Assembly (NCBI GenBank): GCA_018343915.1
Contig: JABRWF010000002.1
Span: 3,968,001 to 4,032,000, forward strand
Source: Agroathelia rolfsii
Lineage: Eukaryota > Basidiomycota > Agaricomycetes > Amylocorticiales > Amylocorticiaceae
Length of the DNA stretch: 64,000 bases
Direction of reading: 5' to 3'
This document shows, piece after piece, positions 48,928-58,341 of this stretch; position 1 is the first letter of the stretch, and each line of letters begins with the position of its first letter. The notes beneath the pieces are model-generated. The model made no database searches and was not told the origin of the DNA. It saw nothing but the letters and a program-made list of their open reading frames with translations. Position numbers and translations under genes: made by a program.

Positions 48928-49667
48928 TCATACAGCTACGCTGCCTATCCCACTCATTGCGTTGCTCACAGCTGCTCTGGCTGCTGCGCCATCTGCAGCA
49001 ACTCGCAAACCTATCGCCCGCCTTTCTACTATAAGAAGCGAGGCAATGATATGATCGCGAACGTATTGTAAGTTAGGTGCCATGGACAGATATGCACCCT
49101 GCGTCCAGAGTTGTCCGTCCGTAAAGCGTTTACGCGAAGGTTGAAAAGTGGCGACAGGCGTAACGCTATTTTGTTCGAATAGCTGTGCGAGCAGGTGGTT
49201 CAACAAGGAAACGAATGTGGTTTTGGAGCGCCATTACCTGAACGTGGAGCATTTTGGATAACTTCCATTTGAATGTTTCCCCATTTACTTCCAACGTCGC
49301 TGGGCTAGAGAAATAGCGTCAACGACTTATCTAGTGATGTGAACCGAGAACACACTGACAATTGATTACCTATGAGGCCCAGCCCCGTCTTGAGCCACTT
49401 GACACAGGAGATTGACGGCTCATTTCCAAAGGATATACGATCTGGCGACAATGATTTATGGGTTATTGTAGCGACTATGCTCCCATCGAACTTATAAATG
49501 ATCGTTTCGCGTTCTTGTTCGTCTGATTTGATTATGTACAGAGGTGAGCGACTAGGGTCTCCTTGTCTGGTTATGACTGTATTCCACATGCTGTTGCCCT
49601 CAAATAAGAGCACCTCGCCATTGCGGTTGGGTTGTGCAGGATCGATGAGTGTGATTTGGGAGTCCAT
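48928..49667 (-). CDS. DUF6593-family protein, paralogue A
   Basis: Exons 49667-49370, 49299-49238 and 49182-48928, giving 204 residues. It begins MDSQITLIDPAQPNRNGEVL, then MWNTVITRQGDPSRSPLYII and SIVATITHKSLSPDRISFG. The second exon has TLEVNGETFKWKLSKML and the third has TPVATFQPSRKRFTDGQLW and a helical end (IIASLLIVERRAIG). The pattern of a short phospholipid-scramblase-like beta domain of unknown function matches DUF6593 of Agaricomycetes. The splice point after exon 1 differs slightly from paralogues B and C (298 nt against 299), and exon 2 is 62 rather than 67 nt, so the total stays in frame. No signal peptide, so probably cytosolic or membrane-associated. Confidence 0.8.
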
Positions 49668-50366
49668 AGTATCGAGATATCGTTCCTCTACTCATACACT
49701 GCTTGGATTTATACTTTACTTTCCCGCAGTCGTACAGCCTCAACACCGGTGACCAACGCCATAAAGTCCAGGGGTAATGAGAGCTTCTTCCTTATGGAGA
49801 TTTCGGGCAAGAAAAATTGAAGACAGATATTCCGTTCAGTCTTTAGAAGATCCGTGACCATCCGTTGATGAAGTAGATCGATGTGTTTTTGGTATCGAAG
49901 CGCATATACTCGGAAGTTAGTTAGTGACGAGTTTCCAGCTGTCATGTCCCTCAATTTTGTTTGAGAAATGAAGCAGCATTATAGTCTTCACCGCATGGCA
50001 AATCCGGTCCGAAACCTACACTACCATCACGCTGAATTCGGTCATTTGGGGATCATATGATTGCCACGAATGATGCACATGCATTATTCATTTCCAGGTA
50101 ATGAACGAAGCCGTCAACGGGTTTGATGATGCATTCCAATATATCATTATTGGGAATACTAAATTACTTGAATCCGTGTGCGATGCGACTCTCACATCTG
50201 TCCGGACTTATTTATGTAATGCATATGCTAAAAATTAAATATACAGGTCTACTCTTCTGTTGTACATCTGCAGATATCCTGACAAAACTGAGAAGAAATA
50301 TATAAAACAATAAATACCCCAAGCCAGCTCTTCAAAGAAGTCGATGCAAGAGAACTGGACAATCAT
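49668..50366. other. Promoter region of DUF6593 paralogue A
   Basis: Lies between the starts and ends of paralogues A and B. No other gene is supported. Confidence 0.4.
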
Positions 50367-51126
50367 TCACGCGCAAGCTGTGCGTGACTCCTGCATTTCC
50401 TTTTCCACGTCGATTGCGGCGAAGAGGCAGCTACTCGACATAGCCCTTGCCCTTCCCCGGACCTTTTGCGCACGCGGGTAGACCGCCAGCAATGATGTGA
50501 CCGCCATATCACGCATAGCCTCTGCTTGTGGGCGCAGGATAAGGCAAGCGGGTGACATCTTCGATTCGTCTCCTGAGGTTTGATGTTTGGCCTGTTTGAA
50601 CGTAGCGATGGCGTTTTCTTCTCTGAGTTCACTGATGAACAGCTGTGCGAATCCCAAATATGAGACGGAATACATTGTCTTCGGACAGAAAGAGCTCACC
50701 TGTAGTTCGCTGTCATCATTCAGAGTCCAAAGATAGGTGTCCCCACATGATTCAAATGCTAATGGCCTATTCATGACACATGTCTTGTCAGCATTATGGA
50801 ATTACTACATATGAAGGTGTAGCGTACATTACTTGTCCCATCTTTCCTGCGGGGCGTAGCCATTTGTTCATTCTCATTGATGCCTCGTTTCCAAAGGCAA
50901 TGCGATCGGGTAGCACGGTGTTGAGGGTTAAGGATGCGACAACACTGCGGTCCTCTCGACGCAAGGTAGTGCTGTTTTTAGCTATTTCCGTATGTAGGTT
51001 GTATATTGGCATGGAGGGGCCAGAGTTCTGCAGATAGATGGGACCGCTTTTCAGATCATTGTGTTCGAAGATATAGACAGAATCCTCGATCGGGAGAGGA
51101 TCGATGAGTGTGATCTGAGAGTCCAT
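50367..51126 (-). CDS. DUF6593-family protein, paralogue B
   Basis: Exons 51126-50828 (299 nt), 50766-50700 (67 nt) and 50642-50367, giving 213 residues. It begins MDSQITLIDPLPIEDSVYIF, then IYNLHTEIAKNSTTLRREDR and SVVASLTLNTVLPDRIAFG. The middle exon reads LAFESCGDTYLWTLNDDSEL. The last exon has a helical part with RPQAEAMRDMAVTSLLAVYP and ends ESRTACA. The start was chosen at 51126 because MDSQITL is shared with A; an upstream in-frame ATG exists at 51252 but encodes nothing family-like. Exon lengths 1 and 2 equal those of paralogue C. Role unknown. Confidence 0.82.
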
Positions 51127-53286
51127 GTTGTCTGTTGCAGAGAGAGGGGGGAGGTGTGAGGCTGAGTGCGTCGTGTATGCGGTACTGATATATATACATG
51201 TAAGATGACTTCTGCACAGTGGAAGTTGTTGCTCCATCAGTATGTGCATCAATCATCAAATATTTCCCTTGTGGCGCCAGGGAAAAGCTATGTTTCATTG
51301 GTCGATGATCACCCTGTGACGAACAATGGACGGATTCCAGCTAGAAGCTACCTGCTTATGGAAAGTCAAGAGTCACAAATGTTCCAAAGCGACCATGGCC
51401 CTGGGAATACCGAGCGACTTGCCGGCAGAAGTGTAACCTAAGACCTTGTTTTTTTGGTAGCCAACGAAATATGAAGCGGTACAACCATTGAATGCATTCA
51501 CAGTTACCCGTGTATCTCGCAAGACTCGGAGATAGTAATTGATTTAATCGTTTTTGGGTCTCTTTTCATAATTCACCACGGTATCACGCATATATCACAC
51601 ATCACGATCAGCATCATGATCACGTTCATGTTTGTATGGCTAGTGAACAAAATGATACATGATGGTTTAGCTAATGTTTTTAATAGTGAGGAGGGGGGGG
51701 GGTCATGTGCTAATATTGTGACTATATTACCGCGTCCGACGAGGTGCGTTTGCTTGGGATTCAGGCGCTGTTTAGGTGTTAGTGCACACAAACCTCCATT
51801 CCTTCAGGCTTTGTCTCGCAACTACTATTGCTAAATTAGGTTCAAGTTGCAAGCTACATGTACCCTGAGCCAATGGTTGCGGCTTATGCATGTTATGGTG
51901 TTTCGGGTCATAGCAACCGGAGGCCCTGACTTGAGCCTGCTAAATGGATTAAATGGCCAACGCTGACAACGTCGTTGACGACGGCGGCGGCGTTCAAAGT
52001 TGCTAACAAGTGTTAGACTAGGATTGCAGTCCATGGTAGAGTGTATCATTTTTGAATGGCTCTTGGAGGATTGAGCGTACAGGCGGCGGCGACTCAGTGT
52101 GCATCCTAGTCAAAGCCTCCGGCCTTGTTTTATACTAGTGTATATATCATGCTCGGATGTATGCAGGAAAACGTCTATTGTTACAGGTACAGCATACCTG
52201 CATACAAGGAAAATAACATGCTTGGGCTACTGGCCAGCCTCAGTTGCCATTGACACGAGGATCATGATATTGTGACGGTCGTTCTGACGTGAGGGGATGT
52301 GAGGAGAGGTCCGCTGGCAGTGAAAGCTCTGTGATTTACTGCGAGCGTAACATACCCTGACTTGGACGCCAACTACTGCAACAGGCTCTCTACTTATATG
52401 CTAACTGATATGCCGTTGTGCTCACTGCCAGTGGCAGCACACCTTGTCAGATGTCACTGTCTCAGTGTAATATACTGTGTTGATGTGATTGTGACCGCTG
52501 TACTAGTACATACATGTGTAGTTCTGTACATGTATGCAAACTCAGGGCGGAGCTGTACTCTGGTTACCTTGACTCATTTTAGCAACCAACTTGAATCTGC
52601 ACACACATGTTAGCATTCTAAAACGTCAACAGAGGCTCCAAGTGCTGTGCTTATTTTGTCTAATGCAGCCTCAATATCAGTCACCAATTCAGGTTGACCG
52701 AAAATGCGCTATCTATGACCAGCTCAGGCTCCTGAAACCATTGCTTCTGCTACTGACTCGGAGCGTTGGCGGCAGGATAGTCATTGCGACTCACCACAGC
52801 AAATGCTTTGATCAATATGCTGGCCCGGTGGGCTATTCGTCACACTATCCCGTCTGTTCAAGGGCGATGCACACCATTGATCACATTGATCACAACTAAA
52901 TCAAGAGTCTGGAGATTTTTCCTGCCAACTCGTGCATAGTTGTCGTGTACAATAATACCATAGACATATGGCTCAATAACTCGCAGCGCCACGGTACAGC
53001 GTCCGGCTCTCACTTGTAACATCTAGTTATTGTCTAATGATGAGAATGTGATCGGCCCTCCAACAAAAATGTTCCCTGTGATGCAAAGCATTACAGCCTC
53101 CTTCATGCTTTCACATATCTGAGACACCCATGTAATCCTATGCCGTATGATGGACAAGTGTGTTATACCTATGGTGGAATATATAAGAGCTTTAAAGGAT
53201 CGCAGAGGGAACGCATCCTACACATTCTACACATTCATCACTGCGCCTTCTTTAAAACAGTCCCAACTCACGACACCAGCATTAAT
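51127..53286. other. Intergenic region of about 2.2 kb
   Basis: No gene is supported. It includes the promoter of paralogue B (TATA-like tatatata near 51190) and of the repeat-precursor gene. Short open frames at 52362-52899 lack recognisable features. Confidence 0.45.
53180..53187 (+). promoter_or_regulatory. TATA box of the repeat-precursor gene
   Basis: TATATAAG lies about 100 bp upstream of the ATG at 53287, a good fit for a fungal TATA box of a regulated gene. Its use is inferred from position only. Confidence 0.6.
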
Positions 53287-54255
53287 ATGAGGTTCTTCAC
53301 TATTGCATCTATCTTTTTCATGCTTTCTGCCGTCTCTACTGCGGCTCCTATCACTCGCAACTCCGAAGCGATCCCTGTAGCTTTTGAGGAATGCGGAGTA
53401 GATGGTACTGATAGCGCTACCTCATGCGCACGTTCTCCCAGGCCTCGATCTGAAGACATTGATGATAATTTCAATGGCGCAGACTATAGAAGGAGCAACT
53501 CGTAAGTAATTGTACTTGACAATATGAACTATTACAATTAACAAAAATCAAGTGCTCCACAAATCTCCAAGCTCCACTCTGAAGACGTTGATCTTGCTCT
53601 CACTGGTTCATCGTACAGAAGGGGCGACTCGTAAGTACATTTACTCTATAATGTGAACTGTTTGGACTAAAAAAACTCATTGTTCTTAATTGACAAAATC
53701 TAAGTGCTTTGCAAACTTCCGAGATCCGATCTGAAGACACTGATAACGCATTCATGCTTACTGGATATAAAAGGGAAAATGCGTAAGTGTCCAGAACTTA
53801 TCACAGGAATATTTCTTGACTAACAAGATCTAGTGCCTTGCATATTCCCGGGCCCCGGTCCGAAGATGTTGATAATGCTTTCGTTGGTTCACCGTACAAG
53901 AGAAGCAGGCGTGAGCCGTAAGTACTTTGAGTCTATAATATGGAGTGTTTTGATTAACAACACTTGTCGTCCTCGACTAACGAAAATCAAGTGTTGCGCA
54001 AACTCCCGAGCTCCGATCTGAAGACGTGGACAATTCTTTCCTCCTTACCGTATATCCACGGGAAAAAGTGTGAGTATCCAGAACCTATTACAGGAATATC
54101 TTTTCGCTAACAATAATCAAGTGCTTCACGAGCTGTCGATGGCGTCGACGCTTTCGGTAACTCAGCAAGCTATAAGAGGGACAACACGTAAGTGTATAGA
54201 TTGTCTTTATCACCTTATACAAAACTAAAGGAAAACAAGTATAATTATTGCGTAA
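53287..54255 (+). CDS. Secreted KEX2-type repeat precursor (one repeat per exon)
   Basis: Seven exons: 53287-53501, 53553-53630, 53705-53782, 53834-53917, 53992-54069, 54122-54187 and 54240-54255, giving 204 residues. Residues 1-19 (MRFFTIASIFFMLSAVSTAA) look like a signal peptide. From residue about 55 there are six related units with core (R/H)SEDVDNAF, a short variable stretch, then Tyr followed by a basic pair: DYRRSNS, SYRRGDS, GYKRENA, PYKRSRREP, VYPREKV, SYKRDNT. Middle exons are 78, 78, 84, 78 and 66 nt, all phase 2-2, so each exon is one repeat. The architecture is that of fungal Kex2-processed repeat proteins (alpha-factor-like or dikaritin-type precursors). The mature peptides and any modification are unknown; no UstY-type (DUF3328) gene is visible nearby. 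The fifth unit has PR instead of a dibasic pair. The last tiny exon is the least certain part. Confidence 0.8.
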
Positions 54256-54873
54256 GATGGCACTCTCCCATTCTTGTATAGAAGCGATGGCACACGCGAC
54301 GTTAATACTGTTCAAACGCGAGGAACACTCCGACTCCTGATGTTCAGCAACAAATTTCACGACTCCGCTTATTTATTTGATTTATCATATTTATTTCATT
54401 TTACTCTATAGCATTACCTTTAATTCGATTTCCAGCTGGACATTCTAATAGCATATTCTTGGGTCCTTTAAATAGATAATTCTTATTAATCTTGTATTGT
54501 CTTAGTATGACGTTTCTATGTCGGATGATAATCCTTATTACTATTTACCAATCATATCTAACGATCCATATGCTCGAACATTTGTGGTGAATGCAATCCA
54601 AAACAATAACAAGACATCATTCTTCCCGCGTCCGGTATCATCGACATATTGTGGCTGTCAATGATGTTTCAGCTTCCAGCTCTAATGTATGATATATGCA
54701 TATGATGATATTGGATATCTGGTTTTCTGCCATCGGATACAGTTGCACTGGCAGTGTATTTTGAAGCACTCAATCAGTACACTCATAGGTCTATAGGATC
54801 AGTCTTACATTTGAATTCCAGTTTTTGTTCTGACCCCGAGACAATCGTCAAACAGCACTAGTACAGCATTGAC
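54256..54873. other. AT-rich 3' flank
   Basis: AT-rich sequence after the repeat-precursor gene. No gene is seen. Confidence 0.4.
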
Positions 54874-54988
54874 ATGTCGATGAATACTATAATCATTTTA
54901 TTCATTTATATCATGACTATTGGTAGCAGCCCGATTGAAAGCTATGTCCATGTAATAGCATCTACTCCGACCACATGCATAATCCGTA
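54874..54988 (+). pseudogene. Possible relic of a small secreted-protein gene
   Basis: The open frame starts MSMNTIIILFIYIMTIGSSP, similar in style to the signal peptide of the gene at 56761 (MNMNMKIIIILITML). It reaches a GTACGT donor near 54988. No convincing continuation is found: the nearest downstream acceptor leads to a stop within two codons. Read as a weak relic. Confidence 0.3.
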
Positions 54989-55730
54989 CGTTAGTGTTCT
55001 GGGAATGCCCAAATTGGACATGTTAGCTGATATACATGCAGTACTAGTATAGTTAACCTCCGAGTCCTTCGGAATACCGCAATCAGCCGAAGATTGATGT
55101 ACATATCTCACTTGATGCGCTTTCAACGGTTGCTCGTGGGATCAATTGGTAAACCAAAGCCCATCAGCCCTCTAATTCTCTCAGGTTCCAAATCAAATGT
55201 TGCCAGAATACATTGTTCATATTACATTCGTGCGCGTTACATTGACGGGTCTTTGTATTCATACAGCCACGAAGATATATACGTACATAGTGCTAGCATA
55301 CTCATGACGACTCCACGGTTGCCAGATGCCAGCAACTCAGAGCAGTTGAGAATTGCGATGGACCGCCTCGGGACGCCATAATTGATGATTCCCTGATCCA
55401 TAAACTGAGCCCAGCACCTGACGTCGGTACCAGTCGTTGTCTTGCTGTTTCGGTTGCACATTTTGAGTCAAGCATCCTGGTCTCGTCAATGCTATGCAAG
55501 TGATTCCTAAGGTTCCTTTCCTTGTTGCTTATCAATCCTATACCAAGTTTTCTTTGCGTTGCCGTGTTTGCTTTTGGATACGACTTAGCTTTCTTTCATC
55601 ATCGAGATACAAAAAGCATGAGCAAATTAAAAAGTGTCGACTTAGGTCACTGCAAGTTATCAGACACTTTCACCATCCGTATTATCCATATTTTTAGATT
55701 ATCTCCGGGGTAATAAACATTATCAGAAGT

Positions 55731-55940
55731 ATGAAGTCACTCGCTGTCGCACTGGCCTCAAAAAGCTTTATATTTTATGTGCTCTGTTCTCCATTGCCAC
55801 CCAACCTTAAGGATTACAGTGGAATCAGTCAACGAACAGCAATGGACTTCTCTTGTTTATTCCTAGACGGAACTTTCATTATTTTTTCTACAGGCTTAGT
55901 AGACGTTGATCGGGATCTTAACGCTTCCATTTCTTACTAG
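55731..55940 (+). CDS. Uncertain small secreted-protein open frame
   Basis: A 69-codon frame that begins MKSLAVALASKSFIFYVLCS, a plausible signal peptide. The remainder shows no cysteine pattern or dibasic sites. It lies between the two secreted-peptide genes on the same strand. I do not recognise it, and chance is possible. Confidence 0.25.
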   Translation: MKSLAVALASKSFIFYVLCSPLPPNLKDYSGISQRTAMDFSCLFLDGTFIIFSTGLVDVDRDLNASISY

Positions 55941-56760
55941 TACATGTACTGCAAAGAGCTGTAATGCAATGGCGTTAGGACGCTTCTCAGACGAGAGGAT
56001 AGGAGTGGGTAGCAGTTCCTGAAGCTCTTGTTGTTCCTGCGTATCCTAGAAATCAAACAAGAATAAACTTTGTCATTATATAATTTATGCTTGATCCGGC
56101 GAGGTGAAGCCGCGCCTGCCAAAGCGTGCCTACGACGTGCAAGTTTGATGAGTGGGACACTGGTACGGGCATGCAGTGCGACATGTTACATGCGGAATAC
56201 GAGCATTCTTCAGTTCATGAGTGCAGGAACCTGGCACCAGGATCGGTACCGCATAAAGCCACATTTCTCTCGACAGATTGCTGAGTGATCTGGTCTTTCA
56301 TCAAACAAAACAGCCTTTTCCGCCCTAAAGAGATGGTAATAGGCGGTGGAATGACAAGCAACCCGAGACATCATTCAAGGGCATGTCGGAAGAGCGATCA
56401 AGACTCTGCCGCAACTTGAGCCTGAGGGGAACAAGTAATATCAGTATCAATAAAATGATCGGTAAAATCCGCTGTCTTAGTAGCCCTTCACGCAATATGG
56501 GTACTGTCAGTCTTGGCGTTTCTGCTGTTTACTGGACATGAGACCAAAATCAGAGCATTTCTGAGCATCGAAACGCATGAGGCGGGAACACCGGTGCGTA
56601 TGAGTATGGACATGTAACTGCTAGGGAGCATAGGTATGTATCTGAGCAAAGTTATCAAGTAACAAATTCGGCTTTATGAACTCACCAGAAACAGTCGAAA
56701 TCCTCCACCAGTCCCAGAGCATTGTTTTCCACCTAGTCTCAATATATTACTTTAATTCTA

Positions 56761-57133
56761 ATGAACATGAACATGAAGATCATTATCATTCTTATTACTA
56801 TGCTTGCAACTCTTGCTGCCGCCCAGCCGGTCACCCAGGTAAGTAAGGTCCCGGGGTATGCACGTGCTCAGGGGGCACCAGTAAACACACCGTTCATTAC
56901 GACACAGAGGCAAGCCATGATGACCAAATCCGGAGCTGGAGCAGCTGAGCTGGTAAGCATCTATCACAATTAACCCCATCTATAGGCATGGTTGTATGCA
57001 CAGGATGCTTAAGGCTATGACTCCAAACTTTGTAAAGTACATCGCCGAGCGCCAGACGACCACCACTACCAATACCACTGACGCCTACACTGGAAGTGCG
57101 TATCGTAGGAACGTCAACCACGTTAAGTTCTAG
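56761..57133 (+). CDS. Small secreted protein with a single dibasic site
   Basis: Exons 56761-56952 and 57014-57133 give 103 residues. Residues 1-21 form a signal peptide (MNMNMKIIIILITMLATLAA). The C-terminal part has NTTDAYTGSAYRRNVNHVKF, where GSAYRR matches the Tyr-dibasic junctions (GSSYRR, GSPYKR) of the repeat precursor 2.5 kb upstream. The intron acceptor is AAG, as at most acceptors of that gene. A GTAAGT inside exon 1 (near 56839) could define a 33-bp intron, which would not change the frame. Probably a precursor with one processing site, releasing a C-terminal peptide or propeptide. Related by motif only. Confidence 0.6.
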
Positions 57134-57608
57134 ACTCGAAGATGAGGTGAGCCTGAGCCCACATTCATATCTGAGCTCGATATTTGGATCAAGGTCACAT
57201 TGTTGACGAGATGATGGTGGCAGGCGCCAAGGTTCATCATCTTACAGCACGTCATCCATATTTAGTCCTTTCTCAGAGTTCAGCTGCCTCAGCATGATGG
57301 TCCGGATACTCACATCCGAATATTTATCAATATCTATCTATTAATTTTTTTACCTATCATGTAGTAATGTTACATACGTGTCGTATAGCAAAGACCGATA
57401 ATGATGATGATACATGCTGTTCTAAGTAAACTGGCCATAAATAAGAATAGATAACGTCGAGATTCCTAAGGAGAATCTACATGCAGTAGTATCACAGATC
57501 AGAAAGAACTAAATGCGTATATATGACGCCAGAGGAACCGAGAGGGCGCATCTTATGATGCAGGTCATGAGAAAATGGTGGGGCAACAAACGCGGACTTA
57601 ACACACAA
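57134..57608. other. Intergenic region between convergent genes
   Basis: 3' ends of the secreted-protein gene (+) and of DUF6593 paralogue C (-). Nothing else is seen. Confidence 0.5.
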
Positions 57609-58341
57609 TTATGTATATTGTGCGCCATTCAGGGCCATCTGGTATGCCAAGCTTCGATGCCTAGCCCGGATCGCCCTGGCTCGCGGCTCTACGACGAAGA
57701 GGGATGCAACGACAACGTCACAGATAGCATTGGCACGAGCTGAGAGCTTTATGCGTGCTGGGTCACAAACAACCTCGGCTCCAACCAGACGCTTGCGCGA
57801 TGAGCGGAAGGAGGCAATAGGTTTAGAGGTATTATCGGATGCGTAGAGCTGTAAAAAGGAAAATTGCAATTAGTCAAATTTGTGATACTGGTGAGATGGG
57901 GAAATAAACGACATACCCGCAACTGATGTCTGTCGGTCAATTTCCATATGAAATCCTCTCCATTGACTTCAAATGCTACAGGACTGCGAGAAGAGAAGTT
58001 TATTTATGATCATTGTACGGTAGGACATCATGATTAACTTACAAAGTTTGTCCTAGCTTTCCTGTCTTCCTCAGCCACTTTCCAACCTTGGTTGGCGGAC
58101 TAACACCAAGCTCAATGCGATCGGAGAAAATTGTACTGCGATAAATCGTAGCTACGGTGCTACCATCATCCTCACGACGAATGAGGGTGGTATTACTTTT
58201 GTTGGGAGCAGTCTCGACGGTGTACAGAGGCTCGGTATGACCACGTCGTGTAATCGTCGTGTTCTTTAGGTTGTCTTCGTTGAGAAAGAGAATGGCACCT
58301 GTGAGCGGTCTGGGCTCCACTAGCGTCACTTGGGAGTCCAT
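57609..58341 (-). CDS. DUF6593-family protein, paralogue C
   Basis: Exons 58341-58043 (299 nt), 57983-57917 (67 nt) and 57848-57609, giving 201 residues. It begins MDSQVTLVEPRPLTGAILFL, then LKNTTITRRGHTEPLYTVET and STVATIYRSTIFSDRIELG. The middle exon has VAFEVNGEDFIWKLTDRHQL. The last has KPIASFRSSRKRLVGAEVV and VVVASLFVVEPRARA. All introns sit at the same alignment positions as in paralogue B, so the copies arose by gene duplication. Its separation from A and B by the secreted-peptide genes suggests those genes arrived or expanded in between, or that the block is jointly duplicated. Function unknown. Confidence 0.85.

Noticed and set aside
53287..54255. Interpretation as a CRISPR-like array because of regularly spaced similar units
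   Set aside because: The units are diverged protein-coding exons separated by GT-AG introns in a eukaryotic genome.
55237..55461. Minus-strand frame faintly like the C-terminal helix of DUF6533 proteins
   Set aside because: The match is only a few hydrophobic residues, with no neighbouring exons of the family.
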